Below, piece by piece: positions 1-6,966 of a DNA stretch of 6,966 nucleotides. A program made the position numbers and the translations under genes. This stretch comes from Pseudomonadota bacterium (GTDB lineage: Bacteria > Pseudomonadota > Gammaproteobacteria > Xanthomonadales > Xanthomonadaceae), in NCBI GenBank assembly GCA_023391775.1, contig JAEWAG010000091.1, forward strand, positions 1 through 6,966, written 5' to 3'. Under the pieces are notes generated by a model that saw only the letters and a list, made by a program, of their open reading frames with translations, was not told the DNA's origin and did no database searches. Numbering within the stretch: the first letter of the stretch is position 1; each line of letters begins with the position of its first letter.

Positions 1-1
1 G

Positions 2-682
<681 letters not shown>

Positions 683-700
683 CCGACAGTCCCGCCATGG

Positions 701-1165
701 TCAGTCGGCCTGCGGCAGCGGACGCACCGGGCGGTGGTCCATCTCCTCGTTGATCGCGGTGACCGCCAGGGTCGATTCGCGCGCCAGCAGGAAGCTGGCG
801 GCGAACATCGAGACCACCCCCGCCGAGGCCAGCCACACCGGCAGCGAACCCAGGCGGTGATCGGCGAAGTTGTCCACCGCCACCGCCAGGCTGGTGCCGA
901 CGAAGCAGCTGATGGCCACGTAGAGCAGCTGGCCTGCACGCAGCATCAGGAGGCTGCGCAGCCGCTGCAGGGCGATGCGCTTCTCGTACAGGGCCCGCTC
1001 GCGCTCGTCGTTGACCCCGGACAGTTCCCGCAGCAGGGTGCGGGCGCGGTCGATGATGCGGGCCAGGCGGGCGTTGGCCGACAGCAGCAGCGATGCGGTG
1101 GCGGTCAGGAAGAAGGCCGGCGCCAGCATCGCGGCAAGGACGGCGTGGATACTCGACTCTTGCAT
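701..1165 (-). CDS. DUF2721 family membrane protein, 154 aa
   Basis: This small integral membrane protein of unknown function resembles the DUF2721 family. Three hydrophobic stretches are visible, at about residues 8-29, 77-99 and 106-127. Between the first and second lies a charged cytosolic-type region starting [17 protein letters not shown] (residues 31-47), the most recognisable family feature, followed by an Arg/Glu-rich, probably helical segment to about residue 72. I chose ATG at 1165-1163 because it sits just before the first membrane segment; the frame stays open a further 450 bases upstream, but that is a shadow of orn. No clear Shine-Dalgarno sequence precedes this ATG, so the start is likely rather than certain. 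The gene converges on tadA with an 18-base gap and diverges from orn. No function can be inferred from the context. Confidence 0.85.
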   Translation of the reverse strand: MQESSIHAVLAAMLAPAFFLTATASLLLSANARLARIIDRARTLLRELSGVNDERERALYEKRIALQRLRSLLMLRAGQLLYVAISCFVGTSLAVAVDNFADHRLGSLPVWLASAGVVSMFAASFLLARESTLAVTAINEEMDHRPVRPLPQAD

Positions 1166-1191
1166 GGGCCAGGGCTGCAGGGGGACTGCGT

Positions 1192-1197
1192 TATCAT
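1192..1197 (+). promoter_or_regulatory. Candidate -10 element for orn
   Basis: TATCAT matches five of six bases of the sigma-70 -10 consensus and lies about 57 bases before the orn start, in the gap between divergent genes. No good -35 is seen at 16-18 bases upstream, so this is a weak single-element prediction. Confidence 0.35.
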
Positions 1198-1220
1198 GCC
1201 AGCCCCCGCCGTGCTGGCAA
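1193..1220 (-). promoter_or_regulatory. Candidate promoter for the DUF2721 gene
   Basis: On the minus strand TTGCCA (1220-1215, five of six matches to the -35 consensus) is followed after 16 bases by CATGAT (1198-1193, four of six matches to -10). Transcription would begin near 1186, giving a leader of about 20 bases. It overlaps the candidate orn -10 on the other strand, so the two promoters would compete. Prediction by eye only. Confidence 0.3.
1197..1219. repeat. Inverted repeat between DUF2721 gene and orn
   Basis: TGCCAGC (1197-1203) and GCTGGCA (1213-1219) are perfect seven-base inverted arms separated by nine bases. The repeat lies inside the divergent promoter region and overlaps both candidate promoters. 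It could be a repressor site or a hairpin in the orn leader. The symmetry is certain, the role unknown. Confidence 0.45.
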
Positions 1221-1237
1221 GCGCGGCCCCGTACCGC

Positions 1238-1242
1238 AGGAG
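1238..1242 (+). promoter_or_regulatory. Ribosome binding site of orn
   Basis: AGGAG lies 11 bases before the ATG at 1254 and 17 before the next in-frame ATG at 1260. It therefore favours 1254 over the later starts at 1260 and 1272. A second AGGA at 1268-1271 touches the ATG at 1272 and is too close to work well. Confidence 0.6.
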
Positions 1243-1253
1243 CTTTGCCACGC

Positions 1254-1814
1254 ATGCCCATGGCCGCAGGAATGGACCGCCTGATCTGGATCGACCTGGA
1301 GATGACCGGCCTGGACACCGATCGGGACTCGATCCTGGAGATCGCAACGGTGGTCACCGACGCCCAGCTCAACGTGCTGGCGGAGGGACCGGAACTGGCC
1401 ATCGCCCATCCGCTGCAGACCCTGGAGGCGATGGACGAGTGGAACCGCAACCAGCATGGCCGTTCCGGCCTGTGGCAGCGCGTGCTGGACAGTGACGTGA
1501 CCCTCGCCCAGGCCGAGGCGCGCACCGTGGCCTTCCTGCAGGAATGGGTGCCGGCCAGGGCCTCGCCGATGTGCGGCAACTCGATCTGCCAGGACCGCCG
1601 CTTCCTGCACCGGCTCATGCCGCGGCTGGAGCAGTACTTCCACTACCGCAACCTGGACGTGAGCACGCTCAAGGAACTGGCCCGCCGCTGGTGCCCGGAC
1701 GTGCTGTCCGGCGTGGGCAAGCAGGCCGCGCACACCGCGCTGAGCGACGTGCACGACTCCATCGAGGAGCTGCGCCACTACCGCAAGTTCCTGGGGCCGT
1801 TCGGCGGCCACTGA
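1254..1814 (+). CDS. orn: Oligoribonuclease (DEDDh 3'-5' exoribonuclease)
   Basis: Orn degrades two- to five-base RNA oligomers to mononucleotides, with dinucleotides as the key substrates; this includes pGpG, the breakdown product of cyclic di-GMP. It acts in the cytoplasm as a homodimer with two metal ions. The 186 residues match E. coli Orn (181 aa) almost end to end. The whole DEDDh set is visible: D14 and E16 in [10 protein letters not shown]114 in SICQDRRF, H160 and D165 near the C-terminus, all offset by two from E. coli. The family blocks [18 protein letters not shown] (residues 129-146) and MCGNS are present. Three in-frame ATGs (1254, 1260, 1272) precede the conserved core; 1254 is chosen on ribosome-binding-site spacing and N-terminal length. 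The gene stands alone, divergent from DUF2721 and convergent with ppsA, with its own terminator. Confidence 0.97.
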   Translation: MPMAAGMDRLIWIDLEMTGLDTDRDSILEIATVVTDAQLNVLAEGPELAIAHPLQTLEAMDEWNRNQHGRSGLWQRVLDSDVTLAQAEARTVAFLQEWVPARASPMCGNSICQDRRFLHRLMPRLEQYFHYRNLDVSTLKELARRWCPDVLSGVGKQAAHTALSDVHDSIEELRHYRKFLGPFGGH

Positions 1815-1846
1815 GCCGGACACTCCGGCACCCACGCAGTGGAAGA

Positions 1847-1875
1847 AGGAAGGCCCCGCGATGCGGGGCCTTCTT
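1847..1875. terminator. Bidirectional intrinsic terminator between orn and ppsA
   Basis: A long hairpin has the core arms AAGGCCCCGC (1850-1859) and GCGGGGCCTT (1863-1872) around a three-base loop. Three further pairs (one G-U) extend the stem to 1847 and 1875. The plus-strand right arm and tail read TTCTTCATTC; the minus strand continues CCTTCCTTCTTCC. Both are T-rich, so it can end orn (stop 1814) and ppsA (stop 1899), which converge here. Confidence 0.85.
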
Positions 1876-1898
1876 CATTCACCGGTTCTTGTGCCTGC

Positions 1899-4271
1899 TC
1901 AGGCGGCGCGGCTCCTGGCCAGGCGCAACCAGGTATCGACCACCGTGTCCGGGTTGAGCGACACGGACTCGATGCCTTCCTCCATCAGCCACTGCGCCAG
2001 GTCAGGATGGTCCGACGGACCCTGGCCGCAGATGCCGACGTACTTGCCCTTGGCGCGCGCGGCCTTGATCGCCATCGACAGCAGCTTCTTGACCGCCGCG
2101 TCGCGTTCGTCGAACAGCCCGGCGACGATGGACGAGTCGCGGTCCAGGCCCAGGGTGAGCTGGGTCAGATCGTTGGAGCCGATGGAGAAGCCGTCGAAGA
2201 TCTCCAGGAACTCGTCCGCCAGCAGCGCATTGGACGGTACCTCGCACATCATGATGATCTTCAGCCCGCGCTCGCCCTGGCGCAGGCCGTTGGCCGCCAG
2301 CACCTCGATCACCTTGCGGCCCTCGTCCAGGGTGCGCACGAACGGGATCATCACCCAGAGGTTGTCCAGGCCCATCTCGTCGCGCACGCGCAGCACCGCC
2401 CTGCATTCAAGCGCGAAGGCATCGGCGAAGGACGGATCGACGTAGCGGCTGGCGCCGCGGAAGCCGATCATCGGGTTCTCTTCCTCCGGCTCGTAGCGCT
2501 GGCCGCCGAGCAGGTGGGCGTACTCGTTGGACTTGAAGTCCGACAGGCGCACGATCACCGGGTTGGGCGCGACCGACGCGGTCAGCGTGGCGATGCCTTC
2601 GGCCAGGCGGTCCACGTAGAAGCCGACCGGATCGCTGTAGCCTGCGATGCGCGCGTCGATCTTCTTCTTCGTACCCGCGTCCTGGCGGTCGTACTCCAGC
2701 AGCGCCTTGGGGTGCACGCCGATGTGGCTGGCGATGATCATCTCCAGGCGCGCCAGGCCGATGCCGGCATTGGGCAGCTGGCCGAAGTCGAACGCCCGCT
2801 CCGGGTTGGCCACGTTCATCATGATCTTCAGCGGCGCCGGCGGCATGTTGCCCAGGTCGGTCGTCGTGCGCTCGAAGGGCAGGGCGCCGGCATAGATGAA
2901 GCCGGTGTCGCCTTCGGCGCAGCTGACGGTCACTTCCTGGCCGTCCTTGATCAGGTCCAGCGCATTGCCGGTGCCGACCACCGCGGGCACGCCCAGCTCG
3001 CGGGCGATGATCGCCGCGTGGCAGGTGCGCCCGCCGCGGTTGGTGACGATGGCGCTGGCGCGCTTCATCACCGGCTCCCAGTCCGGGTCGGTCATGTCCG
3101 CGACCAGCACGTCACCGGGCTGCACCCGCTCCATGTCCTCGAGCGAGCGCACCACGCGCGCCACGCCGGCGCCGATCTTCTGGCCGATGGCGCGACCCTC
3201 GGCGATCACCTCGCCGCGCTTGCCCAGGGTGAAGCGCTCGATCTGGGTGGCGTGGCCACGCGACTTCACCGTCTCCGGTCGTGCCTGCACGATGAACAGC
3301 TTGCCGCTGATACCGTCCTTGGCCCATTCCACGTCCATCGGCCGGCCATAGTGCTGCTCGATGGTCAGCGCCTGGCGCGCCAGTTCCTGCACGTCCTCGT
3401 CGGTCAGCGAGAAGCGGTTGCGCAGCTCGGCCGGCGTGTCCTCGGTGCGCACACGCTCGCCGGGCTGGTCCGAATACACCATGCGGATCGCCTTGCTGCC
3501 GAGCGAGCGGCGCAGGATCGCCGGCTTGCCCTGCTTGAGCGTGGGCTTGTAGACGTAGAACTCGTCCGGGTTCACCGCGCCCTGCACGACCATCTCGCCC
3601 AGGCCGTAGCTTGCGGTGACGAAGACCACGTCACGGAAGCCGGACTCGGTGTCCAGGGTGAACAGCACGCCGGATGCGCCCACGTCCGAGCGCACCATCA
3701 GCAGCACGCCGGCGGACAGGAACACGTCCTCGTGCTTGAAGCCGTGGTGCACGCGGTAGGCGATGGCGCGGTCGTTGTACAGCGAGGCGAAGACCTCCTT
3801 GACCTTGTGCACGACGTCGTCGGCACCGGTGACGTTGAGGAAGGTTTCCTGCTGTCCGGCGAAGGACGCATCGGGCAGGTCCTCGGCGGTAGCCGAGGAG
3901 CGCACCGCGACGGCGATATCGCCACCACCGTTCTCGCCACACAGCTTCGCGTAGGCCTCACGGATGCCGGCGTCCAGCGCAGGCTGCAGTGGCGCATCGG
4001 TCACCCACTGGCGGATCTCGCGGCCGGCAGCGGTGAGCGCCGGCACGTCCTCCACGTCCAGCGTGGCCAGGCGATCGAAGATGCGCTGGTGCAGGTCGTT
4101 GTGCGCGATGAAATCACGGAACGCCTCGGCCGTCGTGGCAAAGCCGCCCGGCACCGAAACGCCCAGGCCGGACAGGTGCCCGATCATCTCGCCGAGGGAA
4201 GAGTTCTTGCCGCCGACGCGTGCCAGGTCGGCAAGGCGCAGCTCGTGCAACCACAATATGTTCTGGTTCAA
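1899..4271 (-). CDS. ppsA: Phosphoenolpyruvate synthase (pyruvate, water dikinase)
   Basis: PpsA converts ATP, pyruvate and water to PEP, AMP and phosphate, the entry to gluconeogenesis from pyruvate or lactate. The 790 residues match E. coli PpsA (792 aa) throughout. Residues about 15-340 are the ATP-grasp/pyruvate-kinase-like domain, including RVGGKN (19-23) and [19 protein letters not shown] (123-141). Residues about 385-460 are the swivelling phosphohistidine domain, with [15 protein letters not shown] (413-427) and catalytic H418. Residues about 480-785 are the PEP/pyruvate barrel, with [22 protein letters not shown] and [10 protein letters not shown] (746-755, catalytic C748). T416, two residues before the histidine, is the expected PpsR target. 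The start is TTG at 4271-4269, supported by a GGAG eight bases upstream and by the N-terminus [11 protein letters not shown]; no better ATG is seen. It diverges from ppsR, which encodes its regulator. Confidence 0.98.
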   Translation of the reverse strand: MNQNILWLHELRLADLARVGGKNSSLGEMIGHLSGLGVSVPGGFATTAEAFRDFIAHNDLHQRIFDRLATLDVEDVPALTAAGREIRQWVTDAPLQPALDAGIREAYAKLCGENGGGDIAVAVRSSATAEDLPDASFAGQQETFLNVTGADDVVHKVKEVFASLYNDRAIAYRVHHGFKHEDVFLSAGVLLMVRSDVGASGVLFTLDTESGFRDVVFVTASYGLGEMVVQGAVNPDEFYVYKPTLKQGKPAILRRSLGSKAIRMVYSDQPGERVRTEDTPAELRNRFSLTDEDVQELARQALTIEQHYGRPMDVEWAKDGISGKLFIVQARPETVKSRGHATQIERFTLGKRGEVIAEGRAIGQKIGAGVARVVRSLEDMERVQPGDVLVADMTDPDWEPVMKRASAIVTNRGGRTCHAAIIARELGVPAVVGTGNALDLIKDGQEVTVSCAEGDTGFIYAGALPFERTTTDLGNMPPAPLKIMMNVANPERAFDFGQLPNAGIGLARLEMIIASHIGVHPKALLEYDRQDAGTKKKIDARIAGYSDPVGFYVDRLAEGIATLTASVAPNPVIVRLSDFKSNEYAHLLGGQRYEPEEENPMIGFRGASRYVDPSFADAFALECRAVLRVRDEMGLDNLWVMIPFVRTLDEGRKVIEVLAANGLRQGERGLKIIMMCEVPSNALLADEFLEIFDGFSIGSNDLTQLTLGLDRDSSIVAGLFDERDAAVKKLLSMAIKAARAKGKYVGICGQGPSDHPDLAQWLMEEGIESVSLNPDTVVDTWLRLARSRAA

Positions 4272-4279
4272 GTGCGATG

Positions 4280-4283
4280 CTCC
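4280..4283 (-). promoter_or_regulatory. Ribosome binding site that fixes the TTG start of ppsA
   Basis: On the minus strand GGAG (4283-4280) is followed by eight bases and then TTG AAC CAG. The ideal spacing, with no in-frame ATG nearby, supports a TTG initiation codon for ppsA. Confidence 0.7.
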
Positions 4284-4288
4284 GTGGA

Positions 4289-4312
4289 GCCACCGCCCGG
4301 CCGGGCAATGGC
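4289..4312. repeat. GC-rich palindrome in the ppsA leader
   Basis: A perfect 12-base palindrome, GCCCGGCCGGGC (4295-4306), is flanked after two unpaired bases on each side by GCCA (4289-4292) and TGGC (4309-4312). This makes a 24-base symmetrical element. It lies just upstream of the ppsA Shine-Dalgarno and downstream of the proposed ppsA promoter, so it could be an operator or an mRNA structure near the ribosome site. The symmetry is certain; the role is inference. Confidence 0.5.
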
Positions 4313-4337
4313 CGTATCCCGAGGTATGTGGGGCCGT

Positions 4338-4343
4338 TATGAT
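4338..4343 (+). promoter_or_regulatory. Candidate -10 element for ppsR
   Basis: TATGAT matches five of six bases of the -10 consensus and lies about 70 bases before the ppsR ATG. No good -35 is seen upstream, so it would need an activator or another sigma factor. It overlaps the candidate -10 of ppsA on the other strand. Confidence 0.3.
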
Positions 4344-4368
4344 GCCCCTGCAATTTGGCGCATATCAA
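4339..4368 (-). promoter_or_regulatory. Candidate promoter for ppsA
   Basis: On the minus strand TTGATA (4368-4363, five of six -35 matches) and CATCAT (4344-4339, four of six -10 matches) are 18 bases apart. Transcription would start near 4332, giving a leader of about 60 bases that contains the GC-rich palindrome. This is the best sigma-70-like pair I see in the divergent gap. Confidence 0.4.
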
Positions 4369-4375
4369 TGTTGAT
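4364..4375. repeat. Inverted repeat overlapping the candidate ppsA -35 (possible operator)
   Basis: ATCAA (4364-4368) and TTGAT (4371-4375) form perfect inverted arms around TG. The left arm overlaps the proposed -35 of ppsA, and the element sits 37 bases before ppsR. A protein bound here could affect both genes. It does not look like the E. coli Cra (FruR) site as I remember it. Confidence 0.4.
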
Positions 4376-4411
4376 CGTGTCGCTCAATACGAAACCTGAG
4401 GCGCAACGGGG

Positions 4412-5233
4412 ATGAATGACATCCGGCCTGTTTTCTATGTATCCGATGGTACCGGTATCACCGCAGAAACCATCGGTCACAGCCTGCTCACGCAGTTCAG
4501 TGGTTCGCGGTTTCTCACCGACCGGATCGCCTTTGTCGACGACCTGGAAAAGGCGCGCGACGCGGCCGCACGCATCCGGGAAGCGGGCGAGCGATTTTCG
4601 GTCAGGCCGATCGTGGTCAACTCCTGTGTCGATCCGCAATTGAGCCTCGTCCTGGCTGAAAGTGGGGGCCTCATGCTGGACGTATTCGCGCCTTTCATCG
4701 AGCCGCTTGAGCGCGAACTCAACCAGCCGCGCCAGGCGAAGGTGGGGCACGCGCACGGCATGGTCGACTTCGACAGCTACCACCGCCGCATCGAAGCGAT
4801 GAATTACGCCCTGGCGCATGACGACGGCGTCGCGCTGGATTACGAGGAGGCGGACGTGGTGCTGGTGGGCGTGTCGCGCGCGGGCAAGACGCCGACCTGC
4901 GTCTACCTGGCCCTGCACTACGGCGTGAAGGCGGCCAACTATCCGTTGACCGATGGCGACCTGGACGACGACCGCCTGCCGGCGCGGCTGCGCCCGCACC
5001 GGCGCAAACTGTTCGGCCTGACCATCGATCCTGACCGGCTGCACCAGATCCGCCAGGAGCGGCGTCCGGATTCCAGCTACGCGAGGATGGAAACGTGCCG
5101 GCGCGAGGTGCAGGCCGCCGAGGCGATGTTCGCGCGCGAGCGCATTCCCACGCTGAGCACCACGCATACCTCGATCGAGGAGATTTCAAGCAAGGTGCTT
5201 GCGACCCTGGGCCTGCAGCGCGAGATGTTCTGA
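4412..5233 (+). CDS. ppsR: PEP synthase regulatory protein (bifunctional kinase/pyrophosphorylase)
   Basis: PpsR (PSRP, formerly DUF299) inactivates PpsA by ADP-dependent phosphorylation of a threonine near the catalytic histidine. It reactivates PpsA by phosphate-dependent removal that releases pyrophosphate. The 273 residues match E. coli PpsR (277 aa) along their length. The N-terminus has [13 protein letters not shown] (residues 8-20), typical of the family. The P-loop GVSRAGKT is at 153-160, followed by PT and then AANYPL (175-180). [11 protein letters not shown] (199-210) and SSYA near 221-224 are further family blocks. ATG at 4412 is chosen because the family N-terminus starts there; a GAGG at 4398-4401 gives ten-base spacing. 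It is divergent from its target ppsA. The next gene starts 85 bases downstream, so co-transcription is possible but not shown. Confidence 0.96.
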   Translation: MNDIRPVFYVSDGTGITAETIGHSLLTQFSGSRFLTDRIAFVDDLEKARDAAARIREAGERFSVRPIVVNSCVDPQLSLVLAESGGLMLDVFAPFIEPLERELNQPRQAKVGHAHGMVDFDSYHRRIEAMNYALAHDDGVALDYEEADVVLVGVSRAGKTPTCVYLALHYGVKAANYPLTDGDLDDDRLPARLRPHRRKLFGLTIDPDRLHQIRQERRPDSSYARMETCRREVQAAEAMFARERIPTLSTTHTSIEEISSKVLATLGLQREMF

Positions 5234-5285
5234 AGCGTCGGGGCGGTCCCGATGTGGGGGCCGGGGTGCGTGGTTTCAATGCTGC

Positions 5286-5303
5286 CGCCCGCATGCGCGG
5301 GCG
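5286..5303 (+). other. GC-rich hairpin between ppsR and the DUF1249 gene
   Basis: CGCCCGC (5286-5292) and GCGGGCG (5297-5303) pair perfectly around the loop ATGC. No T-run follows, so it is not a typical terminator. It ends 15 bases before the ATG at 5319, where a Shine-Dalgarno would be expected, and may limit translation or stabilise an mRNA end. Confidence 0.4.
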
Positions 5304-5318
5304 TGTAGCATCGATCGC

Positions 5319-5807
5319 ATGCAGCAAGCACTTCCCCCCATTGCAACCCGCATCCCGAAGATCGGCCGGTTCGGCTGGCTGATGGGGCTGTACGCGGAGA
5401 ACCATACCCGGCTCACCCGCCTTTTCGCACCGTCCGCGCTCACCGCAGGCAGCTACCTCTCCTCGCTGGGCGATGGACTGGACGTGCGCCTGGACGTGAT
5501 CGAGCGCCATCGCTACACGCTGGAACTGCGCCTGACCTATGACATCTGCGACCCGCTCACCGGCGAGCCGGATCCGTCGGCGTACCTGCGCCTGTACAAC
5601 GATGCGCGCCAGGTCGAGACCACGCACTGCTACGTGGGCCGCCGCTGGCAGGACGTGATCGGCCTGTACCCGCCGCCGGCGGAGGTGGTCGGGCACCGCC
5701 TGCGCATGAACACCTTCCTGGGCAAGTGGCTGGAGTACCTGGGCGAGCAGGGCCACGGCGTGGCGACCCTGCGCCCGGCACCGCCGGTCACCGCGGGGAG
5801 GGGCTGA
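5319..5807 (+). CDS. DUF1249 family protein (YqiB-like), 162 aa
   Basis: This is a predicted soluble cytoplasmic protein of unknown function, matching the DUF1249 family (E. coli YqiB, about 140 aa). Shared features are the N-terminal segment [16 protein letters not shown] (residues 21-36), the strand pair around [13 protein letters not shown] (60-72), the [10 protein letters not shown] block (91-100; YqiB has RLYHDA..AEV) and the C-terminal [17 protein letters not shown] (131-147; YqiB has NQFLADWLRY). No signal peptide, membrane segment or catalytic motif is visible. ATG at 5319 is chosen because it leads directly into the conserved region; the frame is open to 5199 but that part overlaps ppsR. 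The Shine-Dalgarno is poor. The last codons of this gene contain the ribosome binding site of the monooxygenase gene that follows two bases later, so the two are almost certainly one operon. Enteric yqiB sits beside nudF and cpdA, a different setting. Confidence 0.9.
   Translation: MQQALPPIATRIPKIGRFGWLMGLYAENHTRLTRLFAPSALTAGSYLSSLGDGLDVRLDVIERHRYTLELRLTYDICDPLTGEPDPSAYLRLYNDARQVETTHCYVGRRWQDVIGLYPPPAEVVGHRLRMNTFLGKWLEYLGEQGHGVATLRPAPPVTAGRG
5795..5803 (+). promoter_or_regulatory. Ribosome binding site of the monooxygenase gene, inside the end of the DUF1249 gene
   Basis: GGGGAGGGG (5795-5803) includes GGAGG at 5797-5801, eight bases before the ATG at 5810. It lies in the last codons of the upstream gene, whose stop is at 5805-5807. 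The arrangement TGA-GC-ATG favours translational coupling and fixes the start at 5810. Confidence 0.75.
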
Positions 5808-5809
5808 GC

Positions 5810-6823
5810 ATGGGCCTGGACACCCGTTCCATCCCGCTGTCCGTCCTGGACCTGGCACCGGTCTGCGAGGGCTCGGACGTCAGCGTGGCGCTGGGCAACA
5901 CGGTCGACCTGGCCCGGCACGCCGAAGGGCTGGGCTACAACCGCTTCTGGCTGGCCGAGCACCACAACATGCCGGGCATCGCCAGCGCCGCCACCGCGGT
6001 GCTGATCGCGCACGTGGCCGCGGCCACGCGCAGCATCCGCGTCGGTGCCGGCGGCATCATGCTGCCCAACCATTCGCCGCTGCAGGTGGCGGAGCAGTTC
6101 GGCACCCTGGCCGCGCTGCACCCGGGACGCATCGACCTGGGCGTGGGCCGCGCGCCAGGGACCGACCAGGCCACCGCGCGCGCGTTGCGCCGCTACTTCG
6201 AATCGGCCGACCGCTTCCCGCAGGACGTGCAGGAGCTGCTGGGCTACTTCGCGCCGGTGCAGCCGGGGCAGGCGGTACAGGCCGTGCCCGGTGCCGGGCT
6301 GGACGTGCCGGTGTGGATCCTCGGGTCCAGCCTGTTCGGCGCGCAGCTGGCGGCCATGCTGGGCCTGCCGTATGCCTTCGCCTCGCATTTCGCGCCGGAT
6401 GCGATGGAGCACGCGATGATGGTCTACCACCGCGAGTTCCGGCCGTCCCGGCAGTGCCCGCAGCCGTACGTGATGCTGGCGGTCAACGTGATTGCGGCGC
6501 GGACCGACGCGCAGGCGCAGCGCCTGTTCACCACCCCGCAGCAGGCCTTCGTCAACCTGCGCCGCGGCCGCACCGGGCTGATTCCACCGCCGGTGGACGA
6601 CATCGAGGCGTACTGGACGCCGGAGGAGAAAGCCGGGGTCGAGCGCGCGCTGGCGTGCAGCGTGGTGGGCAGCCCGGCCACGGTGGCCGAGGGGCTCGCA
6701 GGCTTCGCCGGGCGGTATCGCCCGGACGAACTGATCGTGGTCGCCAACATCCACGACCACCAGGCGCGGCTGGAGTCGTACCGGATCGCGGCCGAGGCCT
6801 GGGGTCTGGCCGGCCGCGGGTGA
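5810..6823 (+). CDS. Luciferase-like flavin-dependent oxidoreductase (YhbW-like, LLM class)
   Basis: This 337-residue protein belongs to the bacterial luciferase-like monooxygenase superfamily (a TIM barrel using reduced FMN supplied by a separate reductase). It is closest, from memory, to E. coli YhbW (335 aa), whose substrate is unknown. Matching blocks in order are [11 protein letters not shown] at the N-terminus (residues 10-21), [17 protein letters not shown] (46-62), [20 protein letters not shown] (81-100), [16 protein letters not shown] (105-120), [15 protein letters not shown] (168-182), [10 protein letters not shown] (187-196), [10 protein letters not shown] (244-253) and DHQARL (316-321). 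The length is normal and nothing is missing. The start is set by a strong Shine-Dalgarno at eight-base spacing. The gene follows the DUF1249 gene by two bases, so they are likely co-expressed. Family assignment is firm; reaction and substrate are unknown, and despite the name it is not evidence of light production. Confidence 0.94.
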   Translation: MGLDTRSIPLSVLDLAPVCEGSDVSVALGNTVDLARHAEGLGYNRFWLAEHHNMPGIASAATAVLIAHVAAATRSIRVGAGGIMLPNHSPLQVAEQFGTLAALHPGRIDLGVGRAPGTDQATARALRRYFESADRFPQDVQELLGYFAPVQPGQAVQAVPGAGLDVPVWILGSSLFGAQLAAMLGLPYAFASHFAPDAMEHAMMVYHREFRPSRQCPQPYVMLAVNVIAARTDAQAQRLFTTPQQAFVNLRRGRTGLIPPPVDDIEAYWTPEEKAGVERALACSVVGSPATVAEGLAGFAGRYRPDELIVVANIHDHQARLESYRIAAEAWGLAGRG

Positions 6824-6833
6824 ATGCCTGAAC

Positions 6834-6870
6834 GCCCCTGCAAGGGGGCCTCGCTATTCGTCCGGAATAG
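6834..6870. repeat. Two small inverted repeats downstream of the monooxygenase gene
   Basis: CCCCT (6835-6839) and AGGGG (6843-6847) pair around GCA, with an alternative GCCCC/GGGGC register. Next, CTATTC (6854-6859) and GAATAG (6865-6870) pair around five bases. Neither is followed by a clear T-run. The first, 11 bases after the stop, may be a weak terminator. The rest of the window to 6966 shows no gene I can support. Confidence 0.35.
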
Positions 6871-6966
6871 GGGTATCGTGCGCTCACTGTGTTTGCATGG
6901 GTCACCGTGAATCGTGGCCTGATGCAGTCGATCTGACGATCGCGCTACATCGTTCCGCTTTGCCTA

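Noticed and set aside
683..708. CCGAC (683-687) and GTCGG (704-708) as a terminator between convergent tadA and the DUF2721 gene.
   Set aside because: Only five pairs with a 16-base loop and no T-run. Too weak to call.
1166..1618. N-terminal extension of the DUF2721 frame to 1618.
   Set aside because: The extra 151 residues are antisense to orn and show no domain. The family N-terminus begins at the ATG at 1165.
1839..4415. An 858-codon open frame on the plus strand, fully antisense to ppsA.
   Set aside because: Its product is a low-complexity His/Arg/Ala/Val/Gln-rich string with no recognisable domain, typical of the complement of a GC-rich gene. The minus strand is unmistakably ppsA over its full length.
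4719..5858. A 379-codon minus-strand frame across the ends of ppsR and the DUF1249 gene.
   Set aside because: It is rich in Arg, Pro, Ala and Gly, spans two recognised plus-strand genes and the gap between them, and resembles no family. It is a GC-driven shadow.
5630..6760. A 376-codon minus-strand frame opposite the monooxygenase gene.
   Set aside because: The plus strand matches the YhbW family end to end; the antisense product is a His/Arg/Gln-rich shadow.
6897..6966. An ATG-started frame open to the right edge.
   Set aside because: Only 23 codons are visible, with codon endings (CTA, CAT, CCT, TTG, GCA) unlike the neighbouring genes, no clear ribosome site and no recognisable sequence.

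Overview
This looks like an ordinary chromosomal segment of a high-GC gammaproteobacterium, most likely in the Xanthomonadaceae/Lysobacteraceae (Lysobacter, Luteimonas, Pseudoxanthomonas, Stenotrophomonas or Xanthomonas type). The basis is strong G/C preference at third codon positions and protein sequences that resemble, from memory, xanthomonad PpsA, Orn and DUF1249 proteins. No database search was possible.

Layout, left to right. (1) 2-682, plus strand: a reading frame open at the left edge joins the C-terminal end of a GNAT acetyltransferase to a complete TadA-type tRNA adenosine deaminase. (2) 701-1165, minus strand: a small three-helix membrane protein (DUF2721), convergent with tadA and divergent from orn. 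(3) 1254-1814, plus strand: oligoribonuclease orn, followed by a strong hairpin terminator at 1847-1875 shared with the convergent next gene. (4) 1899-4271, minus strand: phosphoenolpyruvate synthase ppsA, with a TTG start. (5) 4272-4411: a 140-base divergent control region holding overlapping candidate promoters and two inverted repeats. (6) 4412-5233, plus strand: ppsR, the bifunctional kinase/pyrophosphorylase that switches PpsA off and on. (7) 5319-5807 and 5810-6823, plus strand: a DUF1249 (YqiB-like) protein and a luciferase-like flavin monooxygenase (YhbW-like), two bases apart and probably translationally coupled. (8) 6824-6966: no recognisable gene, two small inverted repeats.

The clear functional unit is ppsA/ppsR. 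PpsA makes PEP from pyruvate for gluconeogenesis, and PpsR modifies a threonine two residues before the catalytic histidine of PpsA. Both target residues (T416, H418) and the PpsR P-loop are present. TadA (tRNA wobble editing) and Orn (final RNA degradation, including pGpG) are housekeeping RNA enzymes with no evident link to the PEP genes.

I see no mobile element, CRISPR array, RNA gene, phage gene or defence system, and I do not claim a new system. The items most worth a second look are the GNAT-TadA fusion, the coupling of DUF1249 to the flavin monooxygenase, and the palindromes in the ppsA/ppsR control region.
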